NCBI GenBank assembly: GCA_947652735.1
Contig: CANTEG010000006.1
Location: 62,001 to 126,000, forward strand
From: an uncultured Lachnospiraceae bacterium
Lineage (GTDB): Bacteria; Bacillota; Clostridia; Lachnospirales; Lachnospiraceae
Length of the DNA stretch: 64,000 nucleotides
Reading direction: 5' to 3'
Shown here: positions 33,136 to 41,974 of the stretch, piece by piece
Position numbering within the stretch: the first letter of the stretch is position 1
Layout of the letters: each line of letters begins with the position of its first letter
Translations under genes and position numbers: made by a program
The notes under the pieces: generated by a model
Databases searched by the model: none
What the model saw: only the letters and a program-made list of their open reading frames with translations
Told to the model about the DNA's origin: nothing

Positions 33136-36100
33136 ATGGATTATACAAATAATAAAACAAAAAGAATATATAAAGAATTATTGTTTGGTGGTCTTCTTTT
33201 AGTGGGAATGATTCTTATTTTCTTCAGATATGTGTACAAAAATGAACGAAGCGTGCTGGAACAGAATAAAAATTATGCGGCTGATTCTGCGGCACAGACA
33301 GCCGTCAGGATTAAAGAATCCTTTGACAATGCGACTTTACGCCTGAGAAACTATGCCTATATTATGAGTGTCAGTCCGGATACCCCGAATATAAGCAAGG
33401 ATTTGCTCAAGGGGATGGAGGATAATGCAGTGTTTGATGCTATTCGGTATGTTGATAAGGATGGCATTAATCTATCTTCTGATGGTCAGACACATGACAG
33501 CTCACATCGCGACTATTTTGCCAGTGCCATGAATGGTGAGGAGGGGTTGGATGTCATTTTTGATTCAAGCATCAATAATCAGACCATGATGACATTTTAC
33601 GCTCCGTTAAGTCATGATGGTGAGATTTATGGTATGCTTCTGGGACTTTATTTTGCTGAGAATTATCTGAAAGACATGCTTACCACAACGTATTTTAACG
33701 AAACCGCAGATGTATCTCTTTGTTTGTCAGACGGGACGGTGATTGCAAGTTCAGCCGGATATATATGTGAAGGTCATATTGTTGATTATTTGCTTGCGGA
33801 CGGCGTTATTGATGCGGATACGGCAGATGGTGTACGTGCGGTCTTTGAAAAGGGCGGTGAGGGTGCATTTATCTGTGATTCAGAGAGCAAAACGGACAAT
33901 ATATGTGTAATGTACATTCAAGATTATGATTTTGTCCTTGTGCAGACGTTTCCGAAAAGTGTGACACAGCAGATGATTAAGGATGAAACGGCAACAGGAA
34001 TGGAACTTGAACTGATGTTAATCGGACTATTCATTGTGTATGTTATTCTTTTGGTTATACGTGCCACAAAGGAAAAGAAAGTGCTGGAAAAGAATAACCG
34101 TGAGATGGGATATGTAATTGGAGGTATCAATACACTGTTTTCCCGTTTTGTTATGATTGATACGGAGGAGGATACTTATCAGTATCTGCTGGGCGTAAAG
34201 CCGGAGGAGGACAGCATTGCTACCAGTGGAAAATATGATGATTTTGTAAGTTATCTGAGTTCTTCTGTTATAGAGGAAGATAAATGCAATGAGTTTACAG
34301 AGGCAATCAGCAGGGATGATATTGTTGAAGCATTAAAGGAGCAGAACGACCAGCGTTTTGAGTGTCATATGATGAGGAATGGTAAACCTGAATGGGAGCA
34401 TATAAATTTTGTATGTCTGGAAAGAACTGACGGAAAGGCAAGCAAAATATTATTCATCAGACAGAATATTACGGAAGTGAAAGAAAAAGAGCTCAGCATT
34501 CAAAGAGAAATGTCCTATGCTGCAAGAAAAGAGCGCCAGTACCAGATTGCACTGCTTTCCAGTGCGTTTTGTACATTTGAGTTTAATCTGACAAAGGATA
34601 TGCTTGAGCATGATATTGTGTGCACGATAGATGGAAAAAACATATCTTTGCTTGACAAGGTCGGATTATGTGCACCTTGTAAAGCATCTGAGTTGTTTAA
34701 GCGATGGAAAGCATTTATTTTGATGGAATCATTGGAGGAATATAGTTCTATAGTTAATATGGAATATCTGAATAACTGCTATGAACAGGGAAATGCAGAG
34801 GTTGTAGTTGACTATTGGGAAACTGGAATTACAGATGACGCCATATGCGTCCGACAGTCATTTGTTATGACAAGGGACAGTGATACAAATGACATCATGG
34901 TTATGGTAATTTTAAAGGATATTACGTCACAGGTTCAAAAGCAGCGTGAGCAGACACAGGCACTTCAGGAAGCACTGATACAGGCACAGCATGCCAATCG
35001 TGCAAAAACTACGTTCCTTTCAAATATGTCACATGACATAAGGACACCGATGAATGCGATTATTGGCTTTACTACAATTGCAGTAAGCCATATTAATAAT
35101 ACGGAGCAGGTAAAAGAATGTCTGCAAAAGGTTCTTTCATCCAGTAATCATTTGCTCAGTCTGATTAATGATATTTTGGATATGAGCCGTATTGAGAGCG
35201 GTAAGGTGCAGATTAAGGAACAGGAATGTAATATTTCTGAGATGATGCACAATTTAGTTAATATAATCCAGCCTCAGGTTAAGGCTAAGCAGATGGAATT
35301 ATTCATTGATACCTTTGAAGTCAGCAATGAAGATGTCATTGCTGATACACTTAAGTTAAATCAGATATTTATAAACCTTATGAGTAACGCAATTAAATAT
35401 ACTCCCGCAGGAGGAACCGTTACATTTAGGATTATCCAAAAAACAACCTATCGGCATGGCTACGGAGACTTTACTTTTATTATTAAGGATAACGGTATTG
35501 GTATGTCCAAGGAATTTATAGAGCATATCTTCGATCCATTTTCGCGTGAGAGCACGGTTACAATGAGTGGTATACAGGGTACAGGACTTGGTATGGCGAT
35601 TACGAAAAACATTGTAGAGATGATGAATGGAAAAATCAGTGTGGAAAGTGAGGTCGGTAAAGGAAGTACATTTACTGTTGAACTGAGTCTGAAATTACAG
35701 GATGTGGAGTCAAATGCAGCACAGATTAAGGAGCTGGAAGGGCTTCGGGCACTGGTTGTGGATGATGATTTAAACACATGTGACAGTGTAGATAAAATGC
35801 TGAAGCAGATTGGACTTCGCTCTGAGTGGACGGCCTCTGGGCGTGAGGCAATATACCGTGCAAAAATCGCCAGCGAGGAAGGGGATCCGTATGACACTTA
35901 TATTATTGACTGGCAGATGCCAGAGCTTAGTGGTATAGAAACATCAAGGAAAATTCGCCAGACCATTAAGAGTGATGTGCCGATTATCATTTTGACGGCA
36001 TATGATTGGACAGATATTGAGGAGGAGGCAAAAGAATCAGGTGTAACAGCTTTTTGTGCAAAGCCGCTCTTTATGTCGGATTTGAAGTCGGCACTTCTTT

Positions 36101-36543
36101 CAGCAAATAATCTGGTCAGCAAAACGGAGGAGTCAGACACACTGTGGACGCAGGTAGATTTCAGTGGAAAGAGAATTTTACTTGTAGAGGATATTGAATT
36201 AAACCGGGAGATTGCGGAAGTGATATTGACGGAGGCAGGCTTTATGGTTGAGACAGCACCAGACGGAACAGACGCCGTAACAATGGTTGAAAATTCAGAG
36301 GAAAATTACTATGATGCAATCCTTATGGATGTCCAGATGCCTATTATGAATGGTTATGAGGCAACTAAGAGTATCCGTAATATGTCAAGGCAGGACGTTA
36401 AGAAAATGCCTATCATTGCTATGACAGCAAATGCAATGGATGAGGATAAGGAAATGGCTTTGAAAAGCGGTATGGATGCTCACCTTTCAAAACCACTTGA
36501 TATAAGTGCGTTTATAGCAACACTGCAAAAGTTTGTACGTTGA
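33136..36543 (+). CDS. Hybrid sensor histidine kinase with two receiver domains
   Basis: The 1135-residue protein has a transmembrane helix at about 15-35, an extracellular sensor of the PDC/dCACHE kind (about 40-285; RDYFASAMNGEEG, FYAPLSHDGEIYGMLLG), a second helix at about 290-310, two PAS-like parts, a HisKA domain (phospho-acceptor in SNMSHDIRTPMNAI), a HATPase domain (LMSNAIKYTPAGG, DNGIGM, GTGLGMAITK), and two receiver domains (LVVDDDLNTC with IIDWQMPELSG; LLVEDIELNRE with LMDVQMPIMNG). No HPt domain or separate regulator gene follows, so phosphate transfer must go elsewhere. The ATG at 33136 follows GGAGAGTGA; an ATG at 33121 overlaps it. A terminator follows. Confidence 0.93.
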   Translation: MDYTNNKTKRIYKELLFGGLLLVGMILIFFRYVYKNERSVLEQNKNYAADSAAQTAVRIKESFDNATLRLRNYAYIMSVSPDTPNISKDLLKGMEDNAVFDAIRYVDKDGINLSSDGQTHDSSHRDYFASAMNGEEGLDVIFDSSINNQTMMTFYAPLSHDGEIYGMLLGLYFAENYLKDMLTTTYFNETADVSLCLSDGTVIASSAGYICEGHIVDYLLADGVIDADTADGVRAVFEKGGEGAFICDSESKTDNICVMYIQDYDFVLVQTFPKSVTQQMIKDETATGMELELMLIGLFIVYVILLVIRATKEKKVLEKNNREMGYVIGGINTLFSRFVMIDTEEDTYQYLLGVKPEEDSIATSGKYDDFVSYLSSSVIEEDKCNEFTEAISRDDIVEALKEQNDQRFECHMMRNGKPEWEHINFVCLERTDGKASKILFIRQNITEVKEKELSIQREMSYAARKERQYQIALLSSAFCTFEFNLTKDMLEHDIVCTIDGKNISLLDKVGLCAPCKASELFKRWKAFILMESLEEYSSIVNMEYLNNCYEQGNAEVVVDYWETGITDDAICVRQSFVMTRDSDTNDIMVMVILKDITSQVQKQREQTQALQEALIQAQHANRAKTTFLSNMSHDIRTPMNAIIGFTTIAVSHINNTEQVKECLQKVLSSSNHLLSLINDILDMSRIESGKVQIKEQECNISEMMHNLVNIIQPQVKAKQMELFIDTFEVSNEDVIADTLKLNQIFINLMSNAIKYTPAGGTVTFRIIQKTTYRHGYGDFTFIIKDNGIGMSKEFIEHIFDPFSRESTVTMSGIQGTGLGMAITKNIVEMMNGKISVESEVGKGSTFTVELSLKLQDVESNAAQIKELEGLRALVVDDDLNTCDSVDKMLKQIGLRSEWTASGREAIYRAKIASEEGDPYDTYIIDWQMPELSGIETSRKIRQTIKSDVPIIILTAYDWTDIEEEAKESGVTAFCAKPLFMSDLKSALLSANNLVSKTEESDTLWTQVDFSGKRILLVEDIELNREIAEVILTEAGFMVETAPDGTDAVTMVENSEENYYDAILMDVQMPIMNGYEATKSIRNMSRQDVKKMPIIAMTANAMDEDKEMALKSGMDAHLSKPLDISAFIATLQKFVR

Positions 36544-36570
36544 CGTGTTTTGTCAAGTAAACATACAAAA

Positions 36571-36619
36571 TCAAAGGCTTCCTGCACATAAGTGTATATA
36601 TGGAAGCCTTTGATACTTT
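36571..36619 (+). terminator. Terminator after hybrid kinase
   Basis: TCAAAGGCTTCC and GGAAGCCTTTGA form a 12-bp stem with a 19-base loop, followed by TACTTTT. Confidence 0.75.
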
Positions 36620-36734
36620 TATGGGCAGATGGTTATATTATGTAAACTTAAAATTTATATTGCATCGTTCTAAACAAATAATAAAAATCATAATATCATA
36701 TTGAAAAAATGTATTTTTTAAGGATTTTTATTGT

Positions 36735-37766
36735 ATGAAAAAGTTTGGCATTGATGTTTCGGAGTTTCAGGGAACTGTGGATTGGAATAAGGTAAAGGCA
36801 GCCGGGGTAAAGTTTGCAATACTTAGATGTGGTTTTGGTGAAAATGTGGAATCCCAGGATGATAAACAATTTGCTGCAAATGCAGCAGCATGTGAGCGTG
36901 TTGGTATTCCGTACGGCGTATATTTATATTCTTATTCAACAGATGTGGGGCATGCCAAAAGCGAAGCGGATCATGTGAAACGTCTCGTTCAAGGAAAAAA
37001 GCTTACGTATCCCGTGTTTTATGACATGGAAGACAATGATACCTTAGGGAAATGCCCAGCATCCGTGATTGGTGATATTGCAGAGGCATTTTGCAATGAA
37101 ATCATAAAGGCAGGCTACAAGGTAGGCATATATGCTAATTTGTACTGGTTAAACAATAAGTTGACGGACGCTAGATTTGACCAGTGGGAGAAATGGGTGG
37201 CACAGTATTATAAGGAATGTCAATACGAAAAGCCATATGTGGGATGGCAGTATTCTTCAACGGGAAGAGTTGACGGTGTTATTGGAAACTGTGACATGAA
37301 TTTTTTCTATAAAGATTATACAAGCGGTGACGATAAACCGCCAAAGGATAAAACAGTAAATGAGCTTGCAGAGGAAGTAATTGCAGGAAAATGGGGCATA
37401 GATAAGGAGAGAAAGGAACGACTGACTGCGGCAGGATACGATTACGATGCAGTGCAGGAAAGGGTAAACCAGCTTCTTTCCAAAAAGAAAACGATAGATG
37501 AGCTTGCAGAAGAAGTAATTGCAGGAAAATGGGGCATAGATAAGGAGAGAAAGGAACGACTGATTGCGGCAGGATACGATTACGATGCAGTGCAGGAAAG
37601 GGTAAACCAGCTTCTTTCCAAAAAGAAAACGATAGATGAGCTTGCAGAGGAAGTAATTGCAGGAAAATGGGGCATAGGCAGTGAGAGAAAGGAACGGCTG
37701 ACTGCGGAAGGGTATGATTACGATGCAGTACAGACAAGAGTCAATGAGATTTTAAAGAACAGATGA
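36735..37766 (+). CDS. GH25 lysozyme with three Cpl-7 repeats
   Basis: The 343-residue protein is a muramidase. The catalytic domain (residues 1-200) shows FGIDVSEFQG, the acidic FYDMEDND, GIYANLYWL and WQYSSTGRVDGV. It is followed by three 46-residue Cpl-7 (CW_7) wall-binding repeats starting at about residues 209, 255 and 301, each with ELAEEVIAGKWG and AGYDYDAVQ-x-RVN. No signal peptide is present: the protein starts at the catalytic domain. That is the layout of phage endolysins such as Cpl-7, yet no holin or other phage gene is near. The ribosome binding site is AAGG only. It is monocistronic. Confidence 0.93.
   Translation: MKKFGIDVSEFQGTVDWNKVKAAGVKFAILRCGFGENVESQDDKQFAANAAACERVGIPYGVYLYSYSTDVGHAKSEADHVKRLVQGKKLTYPVFYDMEDNDTLGKCPASVIGDIAEAFCNEIIKAGYKVGIYANLYWLNNKLTDARFDQWEKWVAQYYKECQYEKPYVGWQYSSTGRVDGVIGNCDMNFFYKDYTSGDDKPPKDKTVNELAEEVIAGKWGIDKERKERLTAAGYDYDAVQERVNQLLSKKKTIDELAEEVIAGKWGIDKERKERLIAAGYDYDAVQERVNQLLSKKKTIDELAEEVIAGKWGIGSERKERLTAEGYDYDAVQTRVNEILKNR
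37359..37763 (+). repeat. Three in-frame 138-bp repeats
   Basis: Units begin at 37359, 37497 and 37635. The first two differ by about three bases; the third diverges in its last part (GSERKERLTAEG and VQTRVNEIL). They encode the Cpl-7 repeats of the lysozyme. The near identity at DNA level points to recent duplication or gene conversion. Confidence 0.9.
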
Positions 37767-37791
37767 TTAGTGGTGCGAAGATGGATAAGTC

Positions 37792-37820
37792 TTGACTATG
37801 TACGAAAAATATAATATATA
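37792..37820 (+). promoter_or_regulatory. Promoter of the flippase gene
   Basis: TTGACT (37792-37797) and TATATA (37815-37820) are 17 nt apart, about 120 nt before the start codon. Confidence 0.6.
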
Positions 37821-37943
37821 TAGATAAGCATACTTTGTACGTAATTTGGCAGGACTGCCTTACTGGATTTTGTCGACATGTGTCAGATATGTCGTCATTT
37901 AAGTCAGTACGACAGTCGTGCCGTGAAAGGTTAGGTATTAAAC

Positions 37944-39494
37944 GTGGACGAGGGTAGAGTTACAAATGCCACAAGAAACATATTTTTTGGAATGATACTG
38001 AAGGTTTATCAAATATTGTTGCCGTTTTTTATGAGAACGGCAATTATGTACTTTATGGGTATCAAGTATCTTGGTTTGAACGGACTTTTTTCATCTATTC
38101 TTCTTGTTCTAAATATGGCGGAGCTTGGAGTAGGGTCTGCAATGGTTTACAGTATGTACGAGCCGATTATCAGACAGGACAAGCAGGAAATATGTGCACT
38201 TCTTAAGCTTTACAGAAAGTATTACAGAATTATCGGTGGAATTATAGCTGTTGTCGGAACGATTGTACTTCCATTCGTTCCACATCTGATTGCAAAAAAT
38301 GCAGTGGATGAGGTTCCGTCCGATGTAAATGTATATATTATTTATCTGCTTAATCTTGCCTGTACAGTAGTATCCTACTGGCTGTTTGCCTACAGGGGCA
38401 GTCTGCTCACGGCACACCAGAGGGATGATATTACAAGCAAGGTATCATTAATTACCAATACATTTCAATATGTGGGACAATTTCTTGTGGTTATTGTGTT
38501 CAAGAGCTACTATCTTTATCTGATTGTTTCATTTTTGACGCAGGTACTTACAAATATTGTGGTTGCATATTTTTCCATGAAAAAATATCCCGAGTATAAG
38601 CCTGAGGGTGAGCTGTCGCCTGATACTGTAAAAAGCATAAACCAGCGTATCAAGGATTTATTTACATCGAGATTAGGTATGGTTATGGTTATGTCAATGG
38701 ATTCCATTGTCATATCTATTTTTATGGGTCTTACGCCGCTTGCAATCTACAACAATTATTATTATATCGTGAAATCGGTAATCACGCTGCTTCAGGTTAT
38801 TTATGTGTCCTGTACTGCGGGAATCGGAAACAGTATTATTCTTGAGTCTGAGGAAAAAAATTATAATGATATGAAAAAATTTACATTTATCGTGGCATGG
38901 CTTGTGGGCATATGCTGCTGTTGTCTGCTCTGCCTGCTTCATCCGTTTATGATTCTTTGGGCGGGAGGGGAAAATACGTTAGGAATTCTTATCGATATAT
39001 GCTTTACCGTTTATTTCTTCGTTGACCAGATGAATCTTGTGCTTCACACATATAAGAATGCTGCGGGAATATGGCATGAGGACAGGTTCCGTCCACTTGC
39101 AACATCATTTACAAATCTTATATTAAATATTATCCTTGTTCAGTTCTTTGGAATTTACGGAGTCCTGATTGCCTCGGTTGTATCCGTGTCCTGTGTGGGT
39201 ATGCCGTGGATACTTCATAATATTTTTAAGACCATGTTCAAGAGAAGCAAAAAAGAGTATGTTTTAAGATTATTCCTGTATGCATTTATTACAATTATTG
39301 CATGTACCATATGCTATTTTGCATGCAGCTTTGTTACGGGAGCAGGAATAGGCACAATTGTAATCAGACTTTTAATATGTGCTGTTTTATCTAACATTAT
39401 ATTTTTACTCTTTTATTCAAGGCTTAAAGAGTTTGGTGAGGCAAAGGATATCGTCAATCGAATTGTGAACAGATTTGTAAAAAAATCCGCATAA
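37944..39494 (+). CDS. Polysaccharide flippase (Wzx/MATE-type)
   Basis: The 516-residue membrane protein has about 12-14 transmembrane helices and the start typical of oligosaccharide flippases (NATRNIFFGMILKVYQILLPFFMRTAIMYFMGIKYLGLNGLF in parts), with conserved Pro/Arg positions in helix 1. Such proteins move lipid-linked glycans across the membrane. The start is a GTG with AAAGG some 13 nt upstream. No glycosyltransferases or other capsule genes are next to it, so it is an orphan copy. The TTGACT/TATATA promoter lies upstream. Confidence 0.87.
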   Translation: MDEGRVTNATRNIFFGMILKVYQILLPFFMRTAIMYFMGIKYLGLNGLFSSILLVLNMAELGVGSAMVYSMYEPIIRQDKQEICALLKLYRKYYRIIGGIIAVVGTIVLPFVPHLIAKNAVDEVPSDVNVYIIYLLNLACTVVSYWLFAYRGSLLTAHQRDDITSKVSLITNTFQYVGQFLVVIVFKSYYLYLIVSFLTQVLTNIVVAYFSMKKYPEYKPEGELSPDTVKSINQRIKDLFTSRLGMVMVMSMDSIVISIFMGLTPLAIYNNYYYIVKSVITLLQVIYVSCTAGIGNSIILESEEKNYNDMKKFTFIVAWLVGICCCCLLCLLHPFMILWAGGENTLGILIDICFTVYFFVDQMNLVLHTYKNAAGIWHEDRFRPLATSFTNLILNIILVQFFGIYGVLIASVVSVSCVGMPWILHNIFKTMFKRSKKEYVLRLFLYAFITIIACTICYFACSFVTGAGIGTIVIRLLICAVLSNIIFLLFYSRLKEFGEAKDIVNRIVNRFVKKSA

Positions 39495-39548
39495 ATATTA
39501 TTTAGATTTTGTATTATAGTATAAATAATATGTTTTACGGGTGAATTT

Positions 39549-41198
39549 ATGGTTTATGATCCGGCGAAGCTGGGAACTGAGCTTAATTTATCGCTTGCCG
39601 TGCCACAGGAGGAAAGAAGAAATTCCATGGACTTGGACGTGGGGTACAACAGCTCTTTAGATGAATGGCAGCTTATTATAAGATATACGGGTAATTTGGA
39701 AGAAGTGAGTAAGTCTGTTGGTTTTGGATATACCATTCTGCAAAATAATTATGCGATTATTCGTATCAGAAGTGAAAATATAGAGGAGCTTACCCGCATT
39801 CCGTCCATTATTTTTATAGAAAAGCCGAAAAGCATTTACCTTGAGGTTACAACAGCAGAATCTATTTTAAAAAGAGACGGACTTTTGGGGCAGGGTGTCG
39901 TTGTGGCGGTTATTGATTCAGGCATTGATTACCAGTCAGGTGTATTTATAAATGCCGATGGAACAACCAAGCTGGCAGGAATCTGGGATCAGACATTGCC
40001 ATATAGTGAGGAAGCTTCTAATCCGTATGGTGTTGGAAGATTTTTTACAAGGGAAGAAATAAACAATGCATTAAAAACAGGAGAAATATTACCTACATAC
40101 GATTATTCGGGACATGGGACAGGTGTGGCAAGCATTATTGCAAGGGACGTTCCTGATGCTGGGATTCTTGCCATTAAATTGGATAACAGTAATGTGTCAG
40201 GATATCCGAATACAGTGTCCTTAATGCTTGCAATAGACTATGCCGTAAGCTTTTCCCAAAAATATGATTTGCCGATGGTTATTAATTTGAGCTTTGGAAA
40301 TAATTACGGTGATCATGGCTCAAATTCAATGATTGAAGAATATATAGACAGTGTTGCGGACTCTGCCAAAGTAAGTATTGTTACGGGTATGGGAAATGAG
40401 GGCAGAAGTGCCAGACATGCACAAATTATGCTTGGAAATACAGCGTGGCAGTATGTTGATTTTCAGGTGAATCCATACGAGATTGGGATAAATTTACAGA
40501 TATGGAGAGACTTTGTTGATGTGGTTGATATATTTCTCACCACACCGGGTGGAGTTGTGCTTGGTCCGTTTAATTCATACAATGAAGTTATGAGTTTCAA
40601 TCTTTCTAGCATGGATATTAATGTTATAAACGGTTATCCCACACCTTACAATAAAAATCAGGAGACATATATATCAATTGCACCGAAACGGGATTATATA
40701 GAGCCGGGAATATGGACGGTTTCATTTAATCCGAAATCCATATTAAACGGCAGGGTTGATTTATGGCTTCCTGTTTCTGAGGGAACCTCATCAGATGTGA
40801 GATTTATAACACCGTCAAGATATACGACAATGACCATACCTGCTTCCGCAAGAAGTGTAATCAGTGTGGGAGCCTACGATGAACGGCTTCTTGCATATGC
40901 ACCGTTTTCAGGCAGGGGGTATTCTATTGACAATCAGGTGAAACCGGATCTTGCGGCACCGGGTGTAAATATACAGGTTGCAAGTCCGGGCGGAGGTTAT
41001 GCTACCGTGTCGGGAACATCCTTTGCTACACCATATGTGTCTGCAAGAGCTGCAAAGCTGATGGAGTGGGGAATCATCATGGGGAACGACCCGTTTATGT
41101 ACGGAGAGAAGATTAAAGCAAATTTGATACGTGAAGCTGGTCCTTTACCGGGATATCAGTCATATCCGAATCCTGAAATAGGGTGGGGTGTTTTATAA
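39549..41198 (+). CDS. S8 family serine protease (subtilase, Csp-like)
   Basis: The 549-residue protein is a subtilisin-like protease with an intact triad: Asp123 (AVIDSGID), His189 (SGHGTGVASI), Ser491 (GTSFATPYVSA), and the oxyanion Asn283 (GMGNEGR). Residues 1-100 look like a prodomain. An insert of about 130 residues (300-430) between the Asn and Ser motifs, beta-rich, matches the jelly-roll insert of clostridial Csp germination proteases. It has no signal peptide, also as in Csp proteins, so it may act in the cytoplasm or spore. It follows the flippase after 54 nt. Confidence 0.88.
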   Translation: MVYDPAKLGTELNLSLAVPQEERRNSMDLDVGYNSSLDEWQLIIRYTGNLEEVSKSVGFGYTILQNNYAIIRIRSENIEELTRIPSIIFIEKPKSIYLEVTTAESILKRDGLLGQGVVVAVIDSGIDYQSGVFINADGTTKLAGIWDQTLPYSEEASNPYGVGRFFTREEINNALKTGEILPTYDYSGHGTGVASIIARDVPDAGILAIKLDNSNVSGYPNTVSLMLAIDYAVSFSQKYDLPMVINLSFGNNYGDHGSNSMIEEYIDSVADSAKVSIVTGMGNEGRSARHAQIMLGNTAWQYVDFQVNPYEIGINLQIWRDFVDVVDIFLTTPGGVVLGPFNSYNEVMSFNLSSMDINVINGYPTPYNKNQETYISIAPKRDYIEPGIWTVSFNPKSILNGRVDLWLPVSEGTSSDVRFITPSRYTTMTIPASARSVISVGAYDERLLAYAPFSGRGYSIDNQVKPDLAAPGVNIQVASPGGGYATVSGTSFATPYVSARAAKLMEWGIIMGNDPFMYGEKIKANLIREAGPLPGYQSYPNPEIGWGVL

Positions 41199-41265
41199 GG
41201 TAATAAGGAGGCACCTGGTGGTGCGAAGGTCATCAACCTTCGGTTGGTGACAGGTAGGAGATGCT

Positions 41266-41955
41266 ATGTTTAAGCTGGATAAAATAATAGGAGTTATATT
41301 TGATTTTAACGGAACAATGCTTTTTGATGCAAAATACCACATTAAGGCATGGTCGCTTTATGTTGAGGAGATTACAGGAACATATCCTGATGAAAAAAGT
41401 CAGAGGGATTATATTATTAATAAATCTGCAAAGGATATTTTGGAGCATTTTCTCGGATATGAAATTTCAAAGGACACATTGGAGCAGTTGAGCGATGAAA
41501 AGGAACATATTTACAGAAAGCTCATTGCAAAGGATAAGCTTACGCTTGCTCCAGGGCTTGTTGAATTTCTTGACTATCTGGACAAGTATAACATTCCGAG
41601 AACGATAGCAACAATGGCTAATTTGTCAAATGTGATGTACTACTTTGAAACTTTTGACCTGTACAGATGGTTTGACCCTGATAAAATCGTATACCATGAC
41701 AAGCGGCTTAGGGATAAGCCATTTCCCGATTTATATCTTGTGGCGTGTAAAATGATTAACATTCCGCCAAAGTCCTGTATTATATTTGAAGATTCAGAAA
41801 CGGGCATACTTGCCGCAATCAATGCAGGTGTGGAAAATATTGTTGCAATAACAGGAGACAATGACTGTAAGGGTCTGGATAACCTTAAGCAGATAAGGGC
41901 ATGTATCAATGACTTTACCGAATTAAAAAAGGAACTTGAAATTAAAAATATGTAG
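41266..41955 (+). CDS. HAD-superfamily hydrolase
   Basis: The 229-residue protein has the fold of beta-phosphoglucomutase-like HAD phosphatases: motif I FDFNGTMLFDA, a helical cap (about 15-85), motif II-like TIATMAN, motif III lysine in RLRDKPFPD and motif IV IIFEDSETGILAA. Motif I usually reads DxDGT; here the second Asp, the general acid/base, is Asn. It may thus be a slow or altered enzyme, or have another role. TAGGAG precedes the ATG. The TetM-Rae1 fusion gene follows after 19 nt and is likely cotranscribed. Confidence 0.87.
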   Translation: MFKLDKIIGVIFDFNGTMLFDAKYHIKAWSLYVEEITGTYPDEKSQRDYIINKSAKDILEHFLGYEISKDTLEQLSDEKEHIYRKLIAKDKLTLAPGLVEFLDYLDKYNIPRTIATMANLSNVMYYFETFDLYRWFDPDKIVYHDKRLRDKPFPDLYLVACKMINIPPKSCIIFEDSETGILAAINAGVENIVAITGDNDCKGLDNLKQIRACINDFTELKKELEIKNM

Positions 41956-41974
41956 CTGCAAAAGGGAAATATGA

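Noticed and set aside
37279..37737. A 152-residue repeat-rich protein on the - strand
   Set aside because: It is the antisense reading of the Cpl-7 repeats; codon pattern and repeats belong to the + strand lysozyme.
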